Part shown: positions 35,202-43,947 of the stretch, one piece after another | Numbering within the stretch: position 1 is the stretch's first letter | How the letters are laid out: every line of letters starts with the position of its first letter | NCBI GenBank assembly: GCA_963710645.1 | Contig: CAVQBD010000009.1 | Span: 496,001 to 560,000, forward strand | Source: FEB-10 sp963710645 | GTDB lineage: Bacteria > Acidobacteriota > Thermoanaerobaculia > Thermoanaerobaculales > Sulfomarinibacteraceae | Direction: 5' to 3' | Length of the DNA: 64,000 nucleotides | Translations under genes and position numbers: made by a program | The notes under the pieces: generated by a model | The model's database searches: none | What the model was told of the DNA's origin: nothing | The model's input: only the letters and a program-made list of their open reading frames with translations

Positions 35202-36107
35202 TCAAGTTGACGGAAGCTCCCGGTACCACCGGAGGAGCGTGGCCAGCATCTGGCGATCGCGGTTGAGTCCGATCCCGAGCGCCCTTCGCTCGGCCGTCAT
35301 CAGATCTGCAGCCAATCGCGACAGCTCGAATCCGGCCACGTCATCGGCGCCATCGGTCGCCTCCTCGAGAGCCACTGCGGCCACCAACTCGGCGCCCGAG
35401 ATTCCGTCCGGCAGGAGCTGCGGCAGACGCACCAACCCCTGCACCTCGCCTCCCAGGGCCTGGCGCAGAGCACGCCGGACATCATCGATGGACGGGTCCA
35501 AGTCGAGACCAGCCAGGGCCAGCCCTGCCAAACCGGGCGCCACCGCAAGACCAAGTCCGTTGGCAACGGCCGCCGGACCCGGAAGGGAGAGTTGTTGGCA
35601 GCGCGACCTTATTGTGGGCAATACGGCCGAGGGGTTGGCGGCCAAGAGCAGGAATCGTACGTGCTCCGGCGGTTCTTCGAGGACTTTCAGGAACGCGTTC
35701 GCCGCGGCCGGCACCAGCCCTCCGATTTCCACGCCATCGAGGATCCACACCCGCCGCTGGCCCTCGTATGGTCTGGAGGGCGCGCTCTCCACGACCTCAC
35801 GAATCTGTTCAATCTTGATCTTGTGAGCGGCGCCCTGGGGCAGAACCGCCACGACGTCGGGATGGTGGCCGGCCCGCACCCTGTCGGCGCACGGACCCTC
35901 GGTCCACGGGGCATCGACATCGGCGCATGCGAGCATCACGGCAGTCTCCACCGCGGCCAGCTCACGACCCATCCCGGGCGGGCCGGCGAAGAGCAGGGCG
36001 TGGGGAAAACGCCCGTTCTGTCGGGCCCGCACCACCCGATCCAGCGTTTCGCCCACCAGCGGGCTCCAACGCTCTCGATCCATGGCCTCCGGCGGAAACC
36101 AGTTCAC
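35202..36107 (-). CDS. holB: DNA polymerase III delta' subunit
   Basis: 301 residues. Clamp-loader subunit of replication. Starts with the typical FPHALLFAGPPGMGRELAA, but the P-loop Lys is R (GMGRE), as expected for a delta' that does not hydrolyse ATP. The sensor-like region NAFLKVLEEPPEHVRFLLLAANPSAVLPTIRSRCQ is diagnostic. It overlaps tmk by 4 bp, a common pairing. Confidence 0.9.
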   Translation of the reverse strand: MNWFPPEAMDRERWSPLVGETLDRVVRARQNGRFPHALLFAGPPGMGRELAAVETAVMLACADVDAPWTEGPCADRVRAGHHPDVVAVLPQGAAHKIKIEQIREVVESAPSRPYEGQRRVWILDGVEIGGLVPAAANAFLKVLEEPPEHVRFLLLAANPSAVLPTIRSRCQQLSLPGPAAVANGLGLAVAPGLAGLALAGLDLDPSIDDVRRALRQALGGEVQGLVRLPQLLPDGISGAELVAAVALEEATDGADDVAGFELSRLAADLMTAERRALGIGLNRDRQMLATLLRWYRELPST

Positions 36108-36739
36108 GCCACACCCTCCGGCAAGACCGCCAGCAGCCTGCGAAAGACCTCGTCCGGACCGCCACCGGCGTCGATCACCTTGACCCGTTCCGGATACCTT
36201 TCGGCGAGTTCGAGGAAACCGGACCGCACTTGCTGGTGGAAGGCCAGTGGTTCTTCATCGAGGCGGCTCTCATTGCCGCTCCCGTCGAGGTTCCGGTCTA
36301 GAGCCCGATCCAGCCCGATCCTTGGATCCAGGTCGAATACGATGGTGAGATCCGGTTTTAGGCCATCGGTGGCCAGATGATTGAGGTATTCCACCTCGTC
36401 CAAACCCACCCCCCGAGCCACACCCTGGTAGACCAGGGACGAGTCCGCGAACCGGTCGCTCAGCACCACCGCGCCGCCTTCCACCGCCGGCCGGATGACT
36501 CGTTCCACGTGGTCCCGCCTCGCCGCTTGATAGAGGAAGACCTCCACCACACCGTCGGGCGCGAACTGCGGATCGAGCAGAATCGCCCGCACCGCTTCGG
36601 CGAGGGGCGTGCCTCCCGGTTCGCGGGTCACGATGACTTCCCGCCCCGCCCCCCGCAGGCGATGTGCCAGACGCTCGATCTGGGTGCTCTTGCCGGTGCC
36701 CTCACCGCCCTCGAAGGTCATAAACCATCCGCGTGACAT
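36104..36739 (-). CDS. tmk: thymidylate kinase
   Basis: 211 residues from the ATG at 36739. Phosphorylates dTMP to dTDP. P loop FEGGEGTGKSTQ, the DR motif in LSDRFADSSLVYQG and VTREPGG are all present. The frame is open upstream but enters word arrays, so the start at MSRGWFMTFEG is preferred. Translationally coupled to holB. Confidence 0.95.
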   Translation of the reverse strand: MSRGWFMTFEGGEGTGKSTQIERLAHRLRGAGREVIVTREPGGTPLAEAVRAILLDPQFAPDGVVEVFLYQAARRDHVERVIRPAVEGGAVVLSDRFADSSLVYQGVARGVGLDEVEYLNHLATDGLKPDLTIVFDLDPRIGLDRALDRNLDGSGNESRLDEEPLAFHQQVRSGFLELAERYPERVKVIDAGGGPDEVFRRLLAVLPEGVA

Positions 36740-36770
36740 GCTGGGGAGTATAACCCCCGCCCACCCCGGC

Positions 36771-36932
36771 AGTAGGGAGTAGGCAGCAGGAAGTAGGCGG
36801 TGGGCAGAAACCCAGCCTGTCCCGTGCCCGCGGCCGTTTCCGTGCCCGTGCCCGGCAGCAGGGGCCAGCCCCACCCTCCCACCCCACCAGTGGTTCCGAG
36901 TTCCGGGTTCCGAGTTTCGGGTACACCCTTCG
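36771..36932. repeat. three word arrays upstream of tmk
   Basis: AGTAGGC-type heptamers (36771-36800), CCGTGC-type hexamers (about 36817-36860) and TTCCGAG/TTCCGGG heptamers (36898-36930), separated by CCCGCCCACCCC and CCCCACCCTCCCACCCC. They occupy most of the 237-bp gap. Confidence 0.8.
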
Positions 36933-36976
36933 GGTAGCAGGGGGAACACTCAGGACGCCACGCAGACGGCCAACGC

Positions 36977-37288
36977 TTACGACGTTGGGGAAGAAACGCG
37001 TAGGAGCTGAGGTGTTGAGCCGGGAATACGTTCGATTGTGCCGCGTGCCTCCAGGTCCAGCTTGACCACGGTGGTGTGCCAGGACACGGATCCGAGTTCT
37101 TCGGCATCGTCGCGGGTGAGGCAGGACCGCACATAGGTCGGGAGATCGCGGAACGGGAAGCCCTCCGGCCGTTTGTTCAACGCGCTGAAGATGGCGTCAG
37201 ACACCAACTCGTACTTCCATCGCGGGATCCGGGTCCCCTGTTTCTCCGGATCGGGGTTCTGACAACTCACGCGATCTTCGGCCATCAT
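36977..37288 (-). CDS. small conserved protein, DUF6958-like
   Basis: 103 residues from the first ATG of MMAEDRVSC, which follows GGGGAG with good spacing; the frame extends upstream without support. Contains NPDPEKQGTRIPRWKYELV, FRDLPTYVRSCL and SVSWHTTVVKLDLEARGTIER, which resembles the DUF6958 family. The helical fold suggests a small DNA- or protein-binding role, but no function is known. Confidence 0.7.
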   Translation of the reverse strand: MMAEDRVSCQNPDPEKQGTRIPRWKYELVSDAIFSALNKRPEGFPFRDLPTYVRSCLTRDDAEELGSVSWHTTVVKLDLEARGTIERIPGSTPQLLRVSSPTS

Positions 37289-37346
37289 CGTGTTGCTCCC
37301 CAGAAGGGCGTACATTCCATGGTATCGCATTCTCCGCCCACCCACC

Positions 37347-37502
37347 CGGAACGTCGCTGTAGCGCAGGCCTCCGGCCGGCATTCGCGTATTCAATCAAGG
37401 CCAGAATTGCAGCCGAGACGGCCGCACCACAAAGCCGCTCCGGGCGGGCGGGTCTGAACTCTCAACTCTGGGCGGGCGGCGGTCAACCCGGAACCCGGAA
37501 CT
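37347..37502. repeat. hairpin element D copy 2 (inverted) plus word arrays
   Basis: 37347-37444, on the minus strand, repeats the sequence of the 35082 copy (GGAGCGGCTTTGTGGTGCGG and GGCTGCAATTCTGGCC). The C-rich/G-rich heads lie on both sides (CACCCACCCGGAACG and CGGGCGGGCGGG). Then GAACTCT/CAACTCT heptamers (37456-37469) and ACCCGGA heptamers (37486-37502). Confidence 0.72.
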
Positions 37503-37528
37503 GTTATGGGTTGGGCGGGGGAAACGGC

Positions 37529-38125
37529 TTACGCCTTACGGCCAAGGACCATACAATTGGTCCGGAGCCAGGGTGCGTTTTCAACCTGTTCCAGATCGCT
37601 CCGCACCGCCGTGGTCAGGTCCCCCTCGAGCACCCAGCCCCTGCCATCAAACCAATGGAGCCACTCGCTGTGGTCTCGGCAGTTGATGTGTCCGCGCCCT
37701 CCCTGTCCCGGCGGCGCCGCGGTGAAGAAAATCCATTGCCTGGCCAGGTCTGAGACCTTGCGTACCAGCTCCTGACTCCTCTCCGGCGGGATGTGCTCGG
37801 CCACCTCGACACAGCACACGAGATCGGAAACGGTTTGGGCATCGCTGAAATCGCCGATCTGCACCAGAGGAAGCAGGGCCGGCGGCAGGACCTCTACGAC
37901 ATCGCCTGACCGCTCGATTCCCGTCACCGATTTCCCCGCTTCGTGAAATGCCGATACCAGAAACCCATTGGCGCAACCGATGTCGATGACGGATTCGAAA
38001 TCGAGCCGGCGCAACAGGCTGGAAGACAGGATCTGGTAATCCGACCTGAACACCTCACGCCGTTGAAAGTGACGACGCCGGAATCCCGCAGATTTCAACC
38101 CGAGTTTGCTGAGAAGCCGTTTCAC
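37529..38125 (-). CDS. class I SAM-dependent methyltransferase
   Basis: 198 residues. Methyltransferase core with motif I VIDIGCANGFLVSAFHEAG, acid VTGIERS and motif IV region DLVCCVEVAEHIPPE (a UbiG-like signature). The C-terminal SEWLHWFDGRGW is seen in methyltransferases of cell-surface clusters. Substrate unknown. Lies 63 bp downstream of lipA. Confidence 0.82.
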   Translation of the reverse strand: MKRLLSKLGLKSAGFRRRHFQRREVFRSDYQILSSSLLRRLDFESVIDIGCANGFLVSAFHEAGKSVTGIERSGDVVEVLPPALLPLVQIGDFSDAQTVSDLVCCVEVAEHIPPERSQELVRKVSDLARQWIFFTAAPPGQGGRGHINCRDHSEWLHWFDGRGWVLEGDLTTAVRSDLEQVENAPWLRTNCMVLGRKA

Positions 38126-38188
38126 TTGCTCTCCCTTGGTGGACCGACAAGCGACAGGCTCGATTTTGAGCTGTCGGTGGACCCGACC

Positions 38189-39070
38189 TCACGATCCCAC
38201 GACTCGGAGAAAGGCCTCCTCGGCGCGGTAGGAGGACCGCACGAAGGGTCCGGCGAAGACCTCGAGCCCGAGCTCGCAGCCGGCGGCCTCGAGCGATTTG
38301 AATTCGTCCGGGTGCCAATACCGTTCCACGGGAACCTGTTCCGGGGTCGGCTGGAGGTACTGACCGATGGTCACCATTTGGCACCCCGCCGCAGCAAGAT
38401 CCACCAATACCTCGACCAGCTCCTCTTCAGTCTCCCCCAATCCGACCATGAGTCCCGACTTGCGGAGCATCTCAGGAGCCCGATCGGCCACCCGGCGAAT
38501 CACCTCCAGCGCCCACTGGTAGCGGCCCGAGCGACGGACCCTGCGATATTGGCTCGGAACCGTTTCAACATTGTGGTTGTAGACGTCCGGCCCGGCGGCG
38601 ATGATGCTGTCCACCGCCGCCATATCGGCTCTGAAGTCCGGCGTCAAAACCTCGATGGTCGGCGCCCGATCGAGACCCTTGAGCCTGCCGATGCATTCCA
38701 CGAAACCGGCCGCGCCGCCATCCGGCAGGTCGTCCCGGTCCACCGCGGTAATGACCACGTGATCAAGGTCCATGGCGACGACCGCCTCCAACAACTGCCT
38801 GGGCTCATCGGGATCCACCGGCTGAGGTCGACCGTGGGCAATGGAACAGTAGGAACAGTTCCGCGTGCAGACCTTGCCGTTGATCAGAAAGGTGGCCGTG
38901 CCGTGCGCGAAGCACTCCGTCCTGTTGGGACACCGCGCTTCCTCGCACACCGTATGTAACCCTCCGGAGCGCATCTGACGTTTGATTTCGTACAGCTCCC
39001 CGAGCCGCATCTTGCGGCCTCGGATCCACTCTGGAAGATTCGGTCGTCCGACCTGACCGCCAAAACTCAC
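38189..39070 (-). CDS. lipA: lipoyl synthase
   Basis: 293 residues from the GTG at 39070, which overlaps the preceding TGA (GTGA); an in-frame GTG at 39085 is an alternative. Radical SAM enzyme inserting two sulfurs into octanoyl-lysine of GcvH and dehydrogenase E2 subunits. Auxiliary cluster motif CEEARCPNRTEC and SAM cluster motif CTRNCSYC are present, plus PDVYNHNVETV and RSSYRAEE. No lipB or lplA lies in the window. Confidence 0.95.
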   Translation of the reverse strand: MSFGGQVGRPNLPEWIRGRKMRLGELYEIKRQMRSGGLHTVCEEARCPNRTECFAHGTATFLINGKVCTRNCSYCSIAHGRPQPVDPDEPRQLLEAVVAMDLDHVVITAVDRDDLPDGGAAGFVECIGRLKGLDRAPTIEVLTPDFRADMAAVDSIIAAGPDVYNHNVETVPSQYRRVRRSGRYQWALEVIRRVADRAPEMLRKSGLMVGLGETEEELVEVLVDLAAAGCQMVTIGQYLQPTPEQVPVERYWHPDEFKSLEAAGCELGLEVFAGPFVRSSYRAEEAFLRVVGS

Positions 39071-39636
39071 GGAGCCACCACCCACGCATCTGGATATCCG
39101 GAGGATTTCATCCGCTGCACCACACGGTCAGCTGATGCACGATCCGGAAAAGGTCCAACGCGCAGCTTGTGGAGCTCATTTCCTCCGGGCACAACAGTCG
39201 TCACCACCTTTTGACGGTCCCGGGTGAAACCCAGCTCGGCCAGTTTGGCGCGAGCCTTCTCAACAGCCGTGTCGCTCGAGGACGCCAAGACCTGCACCCA
39301 GAAATCCTCCAGCTTCTCTTTGGCAGGTTCCGCGGCCTTGGGTTTCGGAGTTGCCGTCGGCGGCACCGGAGTCGCGGTGGGCGGTTTGGTGGGCATGGCA
39401 CGCGGCGTGGGCGCCTCGGCCGGGCTGTCGATCACCACCTCCACGGGGGTCGGTGTGGGAGTCGCCACCCCCGCCACCGCAGCAGCCTCCTGAGGTCCCC
39501 CTTCCCGTGCCGTCAGCACCGACCACGCCGCTCCATAGCCAAAGGCGAAAGCGAGCACCATCACCAGGGCCAGCGCCACCAGCAGAATCGTCAGCCACCG
39601 TGCCGTCAATTCGATCACGTAATAAGAAGGTGCCAT
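39067..39636 (-). CDS. SPOR-domain membrane protein
   Basis: 189 residues from the ATG at 39636 behind AGGGAG. One transmembrane helix (ILLVALALVMVLAFAFGYGAA), a Pro/Thr-rich linker (about 55-105) and a C-terminal SPOR domain (FWVQVLASSSDTAVEKARAK to VQRMKSSGYPDAWVV). SPOR domains bind denuded peptidoglycan at the septum, so a cell-division role is likely. Upstream is the slipin gene. Confidence 0.88.
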   Translation of the reverse strand: MAPSYYVIELTARWLTILLVALALVMVLAFAFGYGAAWSVLTAREGGPQEAAAVAGVATPTPTPVEVVIDSPAEAPTPRAMPTKPPTATPVPPTATPKPKAAEPAKEKLEDFWVQVLASSSDTAVEKARAKLAELGFTRDRQKVVTTVVPGGNELHKLRVGPFPDRASADRVVQRMKSSGYPDAWVVAP

Positions 39637-39682
39637 CAATACTCCCTGGGCGACCGGCGCCGTGACCCAACCACCGCTCCCC

Positions 39683-40447
39683 TCACTCGCCGGCCTTCCC
39701 GAACAGTCCCGCGAGCATCTGCGGCGGTACCGGGAAGACAATTGTCGTGGCGTTTTCGGTGGAGATTTCGTTCAGTGTCTGGAGGTACCGCAGCTGGAGA
39801 GCGATCGGGTGGTCCACCATGACGTCGGCCGCGTCGGCCAGCTTCTGGGATGCCACGAACTCGCCCTCGGCGTGGATGATCTTTGCGCGTTTTTCACGCT
39901 CGGCCTCGGCCTGTTTGGCCATGGCCCGCTGCATGTCCGGCGGCAGGTCCACATGCTTGACCTCCACCATGGAAACCTTGACACCCCAGGGGTCTGAGTG
40001 CTGGTCGATGATTTCCTGCAGGCGCACGTTGAGTTCCTCGCGCTTGGTCAGGAGATCGTCCAACTCCACCTCGCCGAGTACCGATCGGAGAGTGGTCTGG
40101 GCGAGCTGTGACGTGGCGTAAATGTAATTCTCCACCTCGACCACGGTCTTGATCGGGGCCATGACCCGGAAGTAGACCACCGCGTTGACCTTGACCGACA
40201 CGTTGTCACGGGTGATCACATCCTGTGGAGGAATGTCATGGACGACTGTCCGCAGGCTCACCTTGACCATGCGATCGATGGGCCACATGACGATCACAAG
40301 CCCCGGCCCCTTCGCCTCCTTGAGCACCCTCCCAAGGCGGAATACAACGCCGCGTTCGTACTCGTTAAGGATGTTGATCCACTTGAAGAACACAAAAACC
40401 AGAAAGAAGACCGCAAGCCCGAGACCCGATCCGATAAATCCCATCAT
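39683..40447 (-). CDS. slipin / SPFH-domain membrane protein
   Basis: 254 residues. An N-terminal helix (LAVFFLVFVFFKWINIL), then a stomatin-like SPFH domain (NEYERGVVFRLGRVL, VHDIPPQDVITRDNVSVKVNAVVYFRV) and an AEAERE-rich coiled coil. Forms membrane microdomain scaffolds and is the usual partner of NfeD proteins; the upstream nfeD-type gene overlaps it by 4 bp. Confidence 0.93.
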   Translation of the reverse strand: MMGFIGSGLGLAVFFLVFVFFKWINILNEYERGVVFRLGRVLKEAKGPGLVIVMWPIDRMVKVSLRTVVHDIPPQDVITRDNVSVKVNAVVYFRVMAPIKTVVEVENYIYATSQLAQTTLRSVLGEVELDDLLTKREELNVRLQEIIDQHSDPWGVKVSMVEVKHVDLPPDMQRAMAKQAEAEREKRAKIIHAEGEFVASQKLADAADVMVDHPIALQLRYLQTLNEISTENATTIVFPVPPQMLAGLFGKAGE

Positions 40448-41763
40448 GAGCTCCCTTCACCCGCTTCATCCGCGGGCTCCACATCGATCTGTTTATCGCC
40501 CACCGCCACAACCCGAACCGAAGAACCGGCCGGAATCGCTCCACCGGATGTCCGAGCGTCCCAGTACTCGCCGTTCACGAGGACCTTGCCGCGCGGATCG
40601 ATGTCCGCCAGCACGGTCCCGATCTTGCCAACCATGCCCTCGACCCCGGTCATGGGTTGCAACCTGTGGGTCTTGAGGACGCGGCTCAGCAGAAAACTCG
40701 TCACCGCCGCCAACACGACGGCCGTTGGCAGGATCACACCGAGCGACACGCGCATGTCCGGAATCGGCGTTTCAAACAACATGAGAGACCCCAGAACAAA
40801 GCAGATGAGTCCACCAATGGTGAGCAGTCCATAGCTGGCGACCTTGACTTCCAGCAGAAATAGGACCAGGGCGACGAATATCATGGCGACCCCCGCCCAG
40901 CTGATCGGTAGGACCGAGATGGAGTACAGGCCGAGCAGCAGGAAGACGACACCGATCACCCCTGGGAGAATCCCACCGGGGTGGGTGATTTCGACGTAGA
41001 GCCCGAGGGCGCCCAACGCCATCAGGAGGTAGGCGATGTTGGGGTTGGCAAGCACCGAGAACAACCGGTCCGCAAAGGTCGGTTCGACCCGCAATATCAC
41101 CGGCGATTCCAGGTCCATAACCTCGGTTGTGCCATCGAAACGGGTGACTTCGCCACTTGCCAACTGCTCGAGCAGGTCCTCGACATTGTGGGCGACGAGA
41201 TCGACCAGACCATCTTCCAACGCCTGTTCGGCGGTGAAAGAGGAACTCTCCTCAACCGCTTCGATGGCCAGGTCCACGTTTCGTCCCCGCTGTTCCGCGA
41301 AGGACTTGATCATGGCCGAGGCGTCGCTGGTCACCTTCTCGCGCACGTCTTCGGGGAGGTTTTCACCCTGACCACCCACCGGGTGCGCTGCCCCGGTGTT
41401 GGTTCCGGGCGACATGGCCGCGATGTCGGCGGCCATCAGGATGAAGAAACCGGCCGATGCGGCCCGCGCGCCTGCCGGGGTCACGAAGACCACCACCGGA
41501 ATCGCACTGGTGGTAATGGCACTGGTAATTTCACGGGTCGAGTCCAGCAGTCCACCCGGCGTATCCAACTCCATGACAACCAGTTCCACGTCACGGGCCT
41601 CGGCCTCGGCGAGGGCGCGTTCAATGAATTTCTGAGACGCAGGCTGGATCGTGTCTTCGACTCGAAACAGCAACACCTCCCCGGCATCGGCCAAGGGCGC
41701 CGAGGAACACAGGCATATCAACACGAGTGCGATGCGAACAATGGGTTGCATGGCAACCATCAT
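40444..41763 (-). CDS. NfeD-family membrane protein with ClpP-class serine protease domain
   Basis: 439 residues from the ATG at 41763 after AGGAGG. Signal peptide, then a ClpP-type periplasmic protease domain (about 30-235; MELDTPGGLLDSTREI, catalytic Ser region ARAASAGFFILMAAD), four or five membrane helices (about 260-360), and a C-terminal OB-fold NfeD domain (GKIGTVLADIDPRGKVLVNG). Long-form NfeD proteins cleave stomatin partners; here the partner is the overlapping slipin. Confidence 0.93.
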   Translation of the reverse strand: MMVAMQPIVRIALVLICLCSSAPLADAGEVLLFRVEDTIQPASQKFIERALAEAEARDVELVVMELDTPGGLLDSTREITSAITTSAIPVVVFVTPAGARAASAGFFILMAADIAAMSPGTNTGAAHPVGGQGENLPEDVREKVTSDASAMIKSFAEQRGRNVDLAIEAVEESSSFTAEQALEDGLVDLVAHNVEDLLEQLASGEVTRFDGTTEVMDLESPVILRVEPTFADRLFSVLANPNIAYLLMALGALGLYVEITHPGGILPGVIGVVFLLLGLYSISVLPISWAGVAMIFVALVLFLLEVKVASYGLLTIGGLICFVLGSLMLFETPIPDMRVSLGVILPTAVVLAAVTSFLLSRVLKTHRLQPMTGVEGMVGKIGTVLADIDPRGKVLVNGEYWDARTSGGAIPAGSSVRVVAVGDKQIDVEPADEAGEGSS

Positions 41764-41868
41764 AGAGTGCCTCCTGGAGACGAACAAGCAACAGATGCTC
41801 CTCAAAAATGCGTCTTACCATAGAGATACGTTTGCCACGAATCTAAATTTCTGAATTGCAGTTATTAG

Positions 41869-41960
41869 TTTTGAATTCTCAATTTTGAATCGCCGCCCTT
41901 CCTCGCCTCTCTGGGGCGGGTGGGGGCAATTCAAAACTGAGAATTCAAAACTGAGAATTC
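41869..41960. repeat. word arrays forming a long hairpin, nfeD-tgpA gap
   Basis: 41869-41890 (TTTTGAATTCTCAATTTTGAAT in pieces of 7) is the reverse complement of 41929-41950 at 21 of 22 positions, with a second 14-bp unit following. The 38-nt loop holds GGGGCGGGTGGGGG. Units have period 7/14. Confidence 0.85.
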
Positions 41961-41970
41961 GTAACGAGAG

Positions 41971-43947
41971 TTACGACCCGCGGATGGCGCGACGGAGATC
42001 CGACCACACCCGACGGGCTTCTGCCGATCCGTAGACCGACCCACCTTCGGAGTAGAGATCGCGCTCCGCCAGCCACACCAGATCGGCGGCCGGTTGAGTG
42101 GCCGCCGGCCATCGACGGATCGCGGCCTGACCGATCCAACGTACCGTCGCTCCGGCCGGCACCGAAACACCGGCCCGCTCCAACCGGCGGACCAATCGCC
42201 GCACAGATCGGACCGCCGGTGAGGCGGAGTACCGGGATCGAACTCCAATGGACCGGCGAGAAACAACCCGAACAGCCCACCAGAAGAAGAACAAGACTGC
42301 CAGCGCCGTTGCGATCACCACCAAATCCTGCCAGCGCCACGCGATGAACGCCGCCGCCAATCGGTCGCCTGCGACGGTCAAGAGTTGCATCTGTTCCGCC
42401 ACGCCGAAGGTCAGAACATACCGATCCCAACCCGCCTGGACACTCTCCCAGGCGAAACGCAGCCGGTCTCGGGTGGTCACCAAATCCAACCGCGGGACGT
42501 TGGCGGTCGGCGTGGGATCGAAGACTCCCCAACCGATTTCCGGTCCCAACCAGACCTCCACCCAAGCGTGGGCATTGGCCTGGCGAACCACCGCTTCGTC
42601 ACCGGCTGAAGACAGATCACCGCCGCTGTAGCCACCCACCATTCGCGCCGGGTCGCCAAGCGCGTGCATCATCACCGCCATCCCGCCCGCGAAATACTCG
42701 CAATGACCGGACCTCGAACGAAGGAGGAACCAGCTCACCGGGTCGGGACCAATGCGTCCCAGTCCGGTCATGGAGTAGGTGTACTCGGTCTGGAGGTAGG
42801 CTTCCACGGCCGCAGCCCGCGCTTCGGCCGAAGACGTGCCGCCGGCCACCCGAGCGGCCAGCGCCTGGACCTCGGGGGCCGATTGAAAATCCAACCCCCC
42901 ACCCTGCGGCGGTGTGAGATTGTTTTGGACCCCTCTTCGGGAGACCCAAACCGAGTAGCGCAACGGCCCGGCTCCGGGTGACGCGAGAACGACTCCCCCG
43001 GCCGGGTCCATTCGAACGGGCTGGTCAACGTCCACTGCAATCGTGCCACCGGGAAGAAACAAATACTCCTCTGGCCGGTCGATCTGAATGGCCAACTCTG
43101 TCGCATCACCGAGGTCCTCACCACCTTGGGTCAGCCAAATCAGCCCGTTTCGCGGCCGCAGAGACCGATCCGGCGGACGCGGGGCCCAAGAGTCAACCGT
43201 CATCCGTTCGAAGGCGGTGGCCCTCAGCCTCATCCACTCTGGTCTGATGGGTTCGCCGGCAACCGATCGCACCGTCAGCGCGCGCTCCTGGGACTCCTGG
43301 ATGGTGCCAACTCCGGACAGCTCAACCCGACTCGAAAAACCCGTGACGCTCCGAATCCCTCCGCGCCCTGCGATCCACGGCGAGCGCAGGCGCGGTACCG
43401 ACACGAAGACTGGCACCGCCAGAACAAGGGCGACTACGGCCGCGACCACCGAGTGTTTCGGCCGAACCCAGGTCCCTCCAAACCCTTCGTCCCCCACCAC
43501 GCCGGCCAATTGGGTTTCCATTCCAGCCCACCACCAGAACACGGCCGAAACGACAAAATAGAGCAGCGCCGACACGTGGGTCGATGCCGTCAGGGCGACA
43601 ACCCAGACAAGGAAGATGGTCGGCACAGCCTTGATGAACGAGCGTCGGTCGGTGATCTGGCTCGCCCGAACGGCGGTCAGCAGGAGCAACAGGTGACCGA
43701 GTGGACGCAGCGGTCCAACCCGAATGCCGCCGGCCAACACCACCGCGACCACGATTCCCACCGCAATCAAGTTGAGGGCCCATGGCGCCAGTTTCGGCGA
43801 CCACGACGGCAACAAAATCAAAATCAGGGCGACCACCCCGGTCGAGATCCAGAAAGGCGGCATCATGATGTAAAGAAAGGGTAGTGGGAACAGCGACCAC
43901 AGTAGAAGCAGCCCCGCCAGTCGGCGATAGAAAGCTCCCTCGGTCAT
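41971..43947 (-). CDS. TgpA-type membrane transglutaminase-like protein (DUF3488 + transglutaminase + DUF4129)
   Basis: 658 residues. Six or so N-terminal helices (1-185), a periplasmic region, and a transglutaminase core with the Cys-His-Asp triad in SRSGHCEYFAGG, ANAHAWVEVWL and GVFDPTP (about 410-500). Then a helix (VVIATALAVLFFFWWAV) and a DUF4129-like tail. Usually encoded with a MoxR ATPase and a DUF58 protein, as here; such clusters act in envelope protein maturation. Confidence 0.92.
   Translation of the reverse strand: MTEGAFYRRLAGLLLLWSLFPLPFLYIMMPPFWISTGVVALILILLPSWSPKLAPWALNLIAVGIVVAVVLAGGIRVGPLRPLGHLLLLLTAVRASQITDRRSFIKAVPTIFLVWVVALTASTHVSALLYFVVSAVFWWWAGMETQLAGVVGDEGFGGTWVRPKHSVVAAVVALVLAVPVFVSVPRLRSPWIAGRGGIRSVTGFSSRVELSGVGTIQESQERALTVRSVAGEPIRPEWMRLRATAFERMTVDSWAPRPPDRSLRPRNGLIWLTQGGEDLGDATELAIQIDRPEEYLFLPGGTIAVDVDQPVRMDPAGGVVLASPGAGPLRYSVWVSRRGVQNNLTPPQGGGLDFQSAPEVQALAARVAGGTSSAEARAAAVEAYLQTEYTYSMTGLGRIGPDPVSWFLLRSRSGHCEYFAGGMAVMMHALGDPARMVGGYSGGDLSSAGDEAVVRQANAHAWVEVWLGPEIGWGVFDPTPTANVPRLDLVTTRDRLRFAWESVQAGWDRYVLTFGVAEQMQLLTVAGDRLAAAFIAWRWQDLVVIATALAVLFFFWWAVRVVSRRSIGVRSRYSASPAVRSVRRLVRRLERAGVSVPAGATVRWIGQAAIRRWPAATQPAADLVWLAERDLYSEGGSVYGSAEARRVWSDLRRAIRGS

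Noticed and set aside
35202..36107. holB as defective because the P-loop Lys is Arg
   Set aside because: Delta' subunits commonly lack a functional P loop; this is normal for the family.
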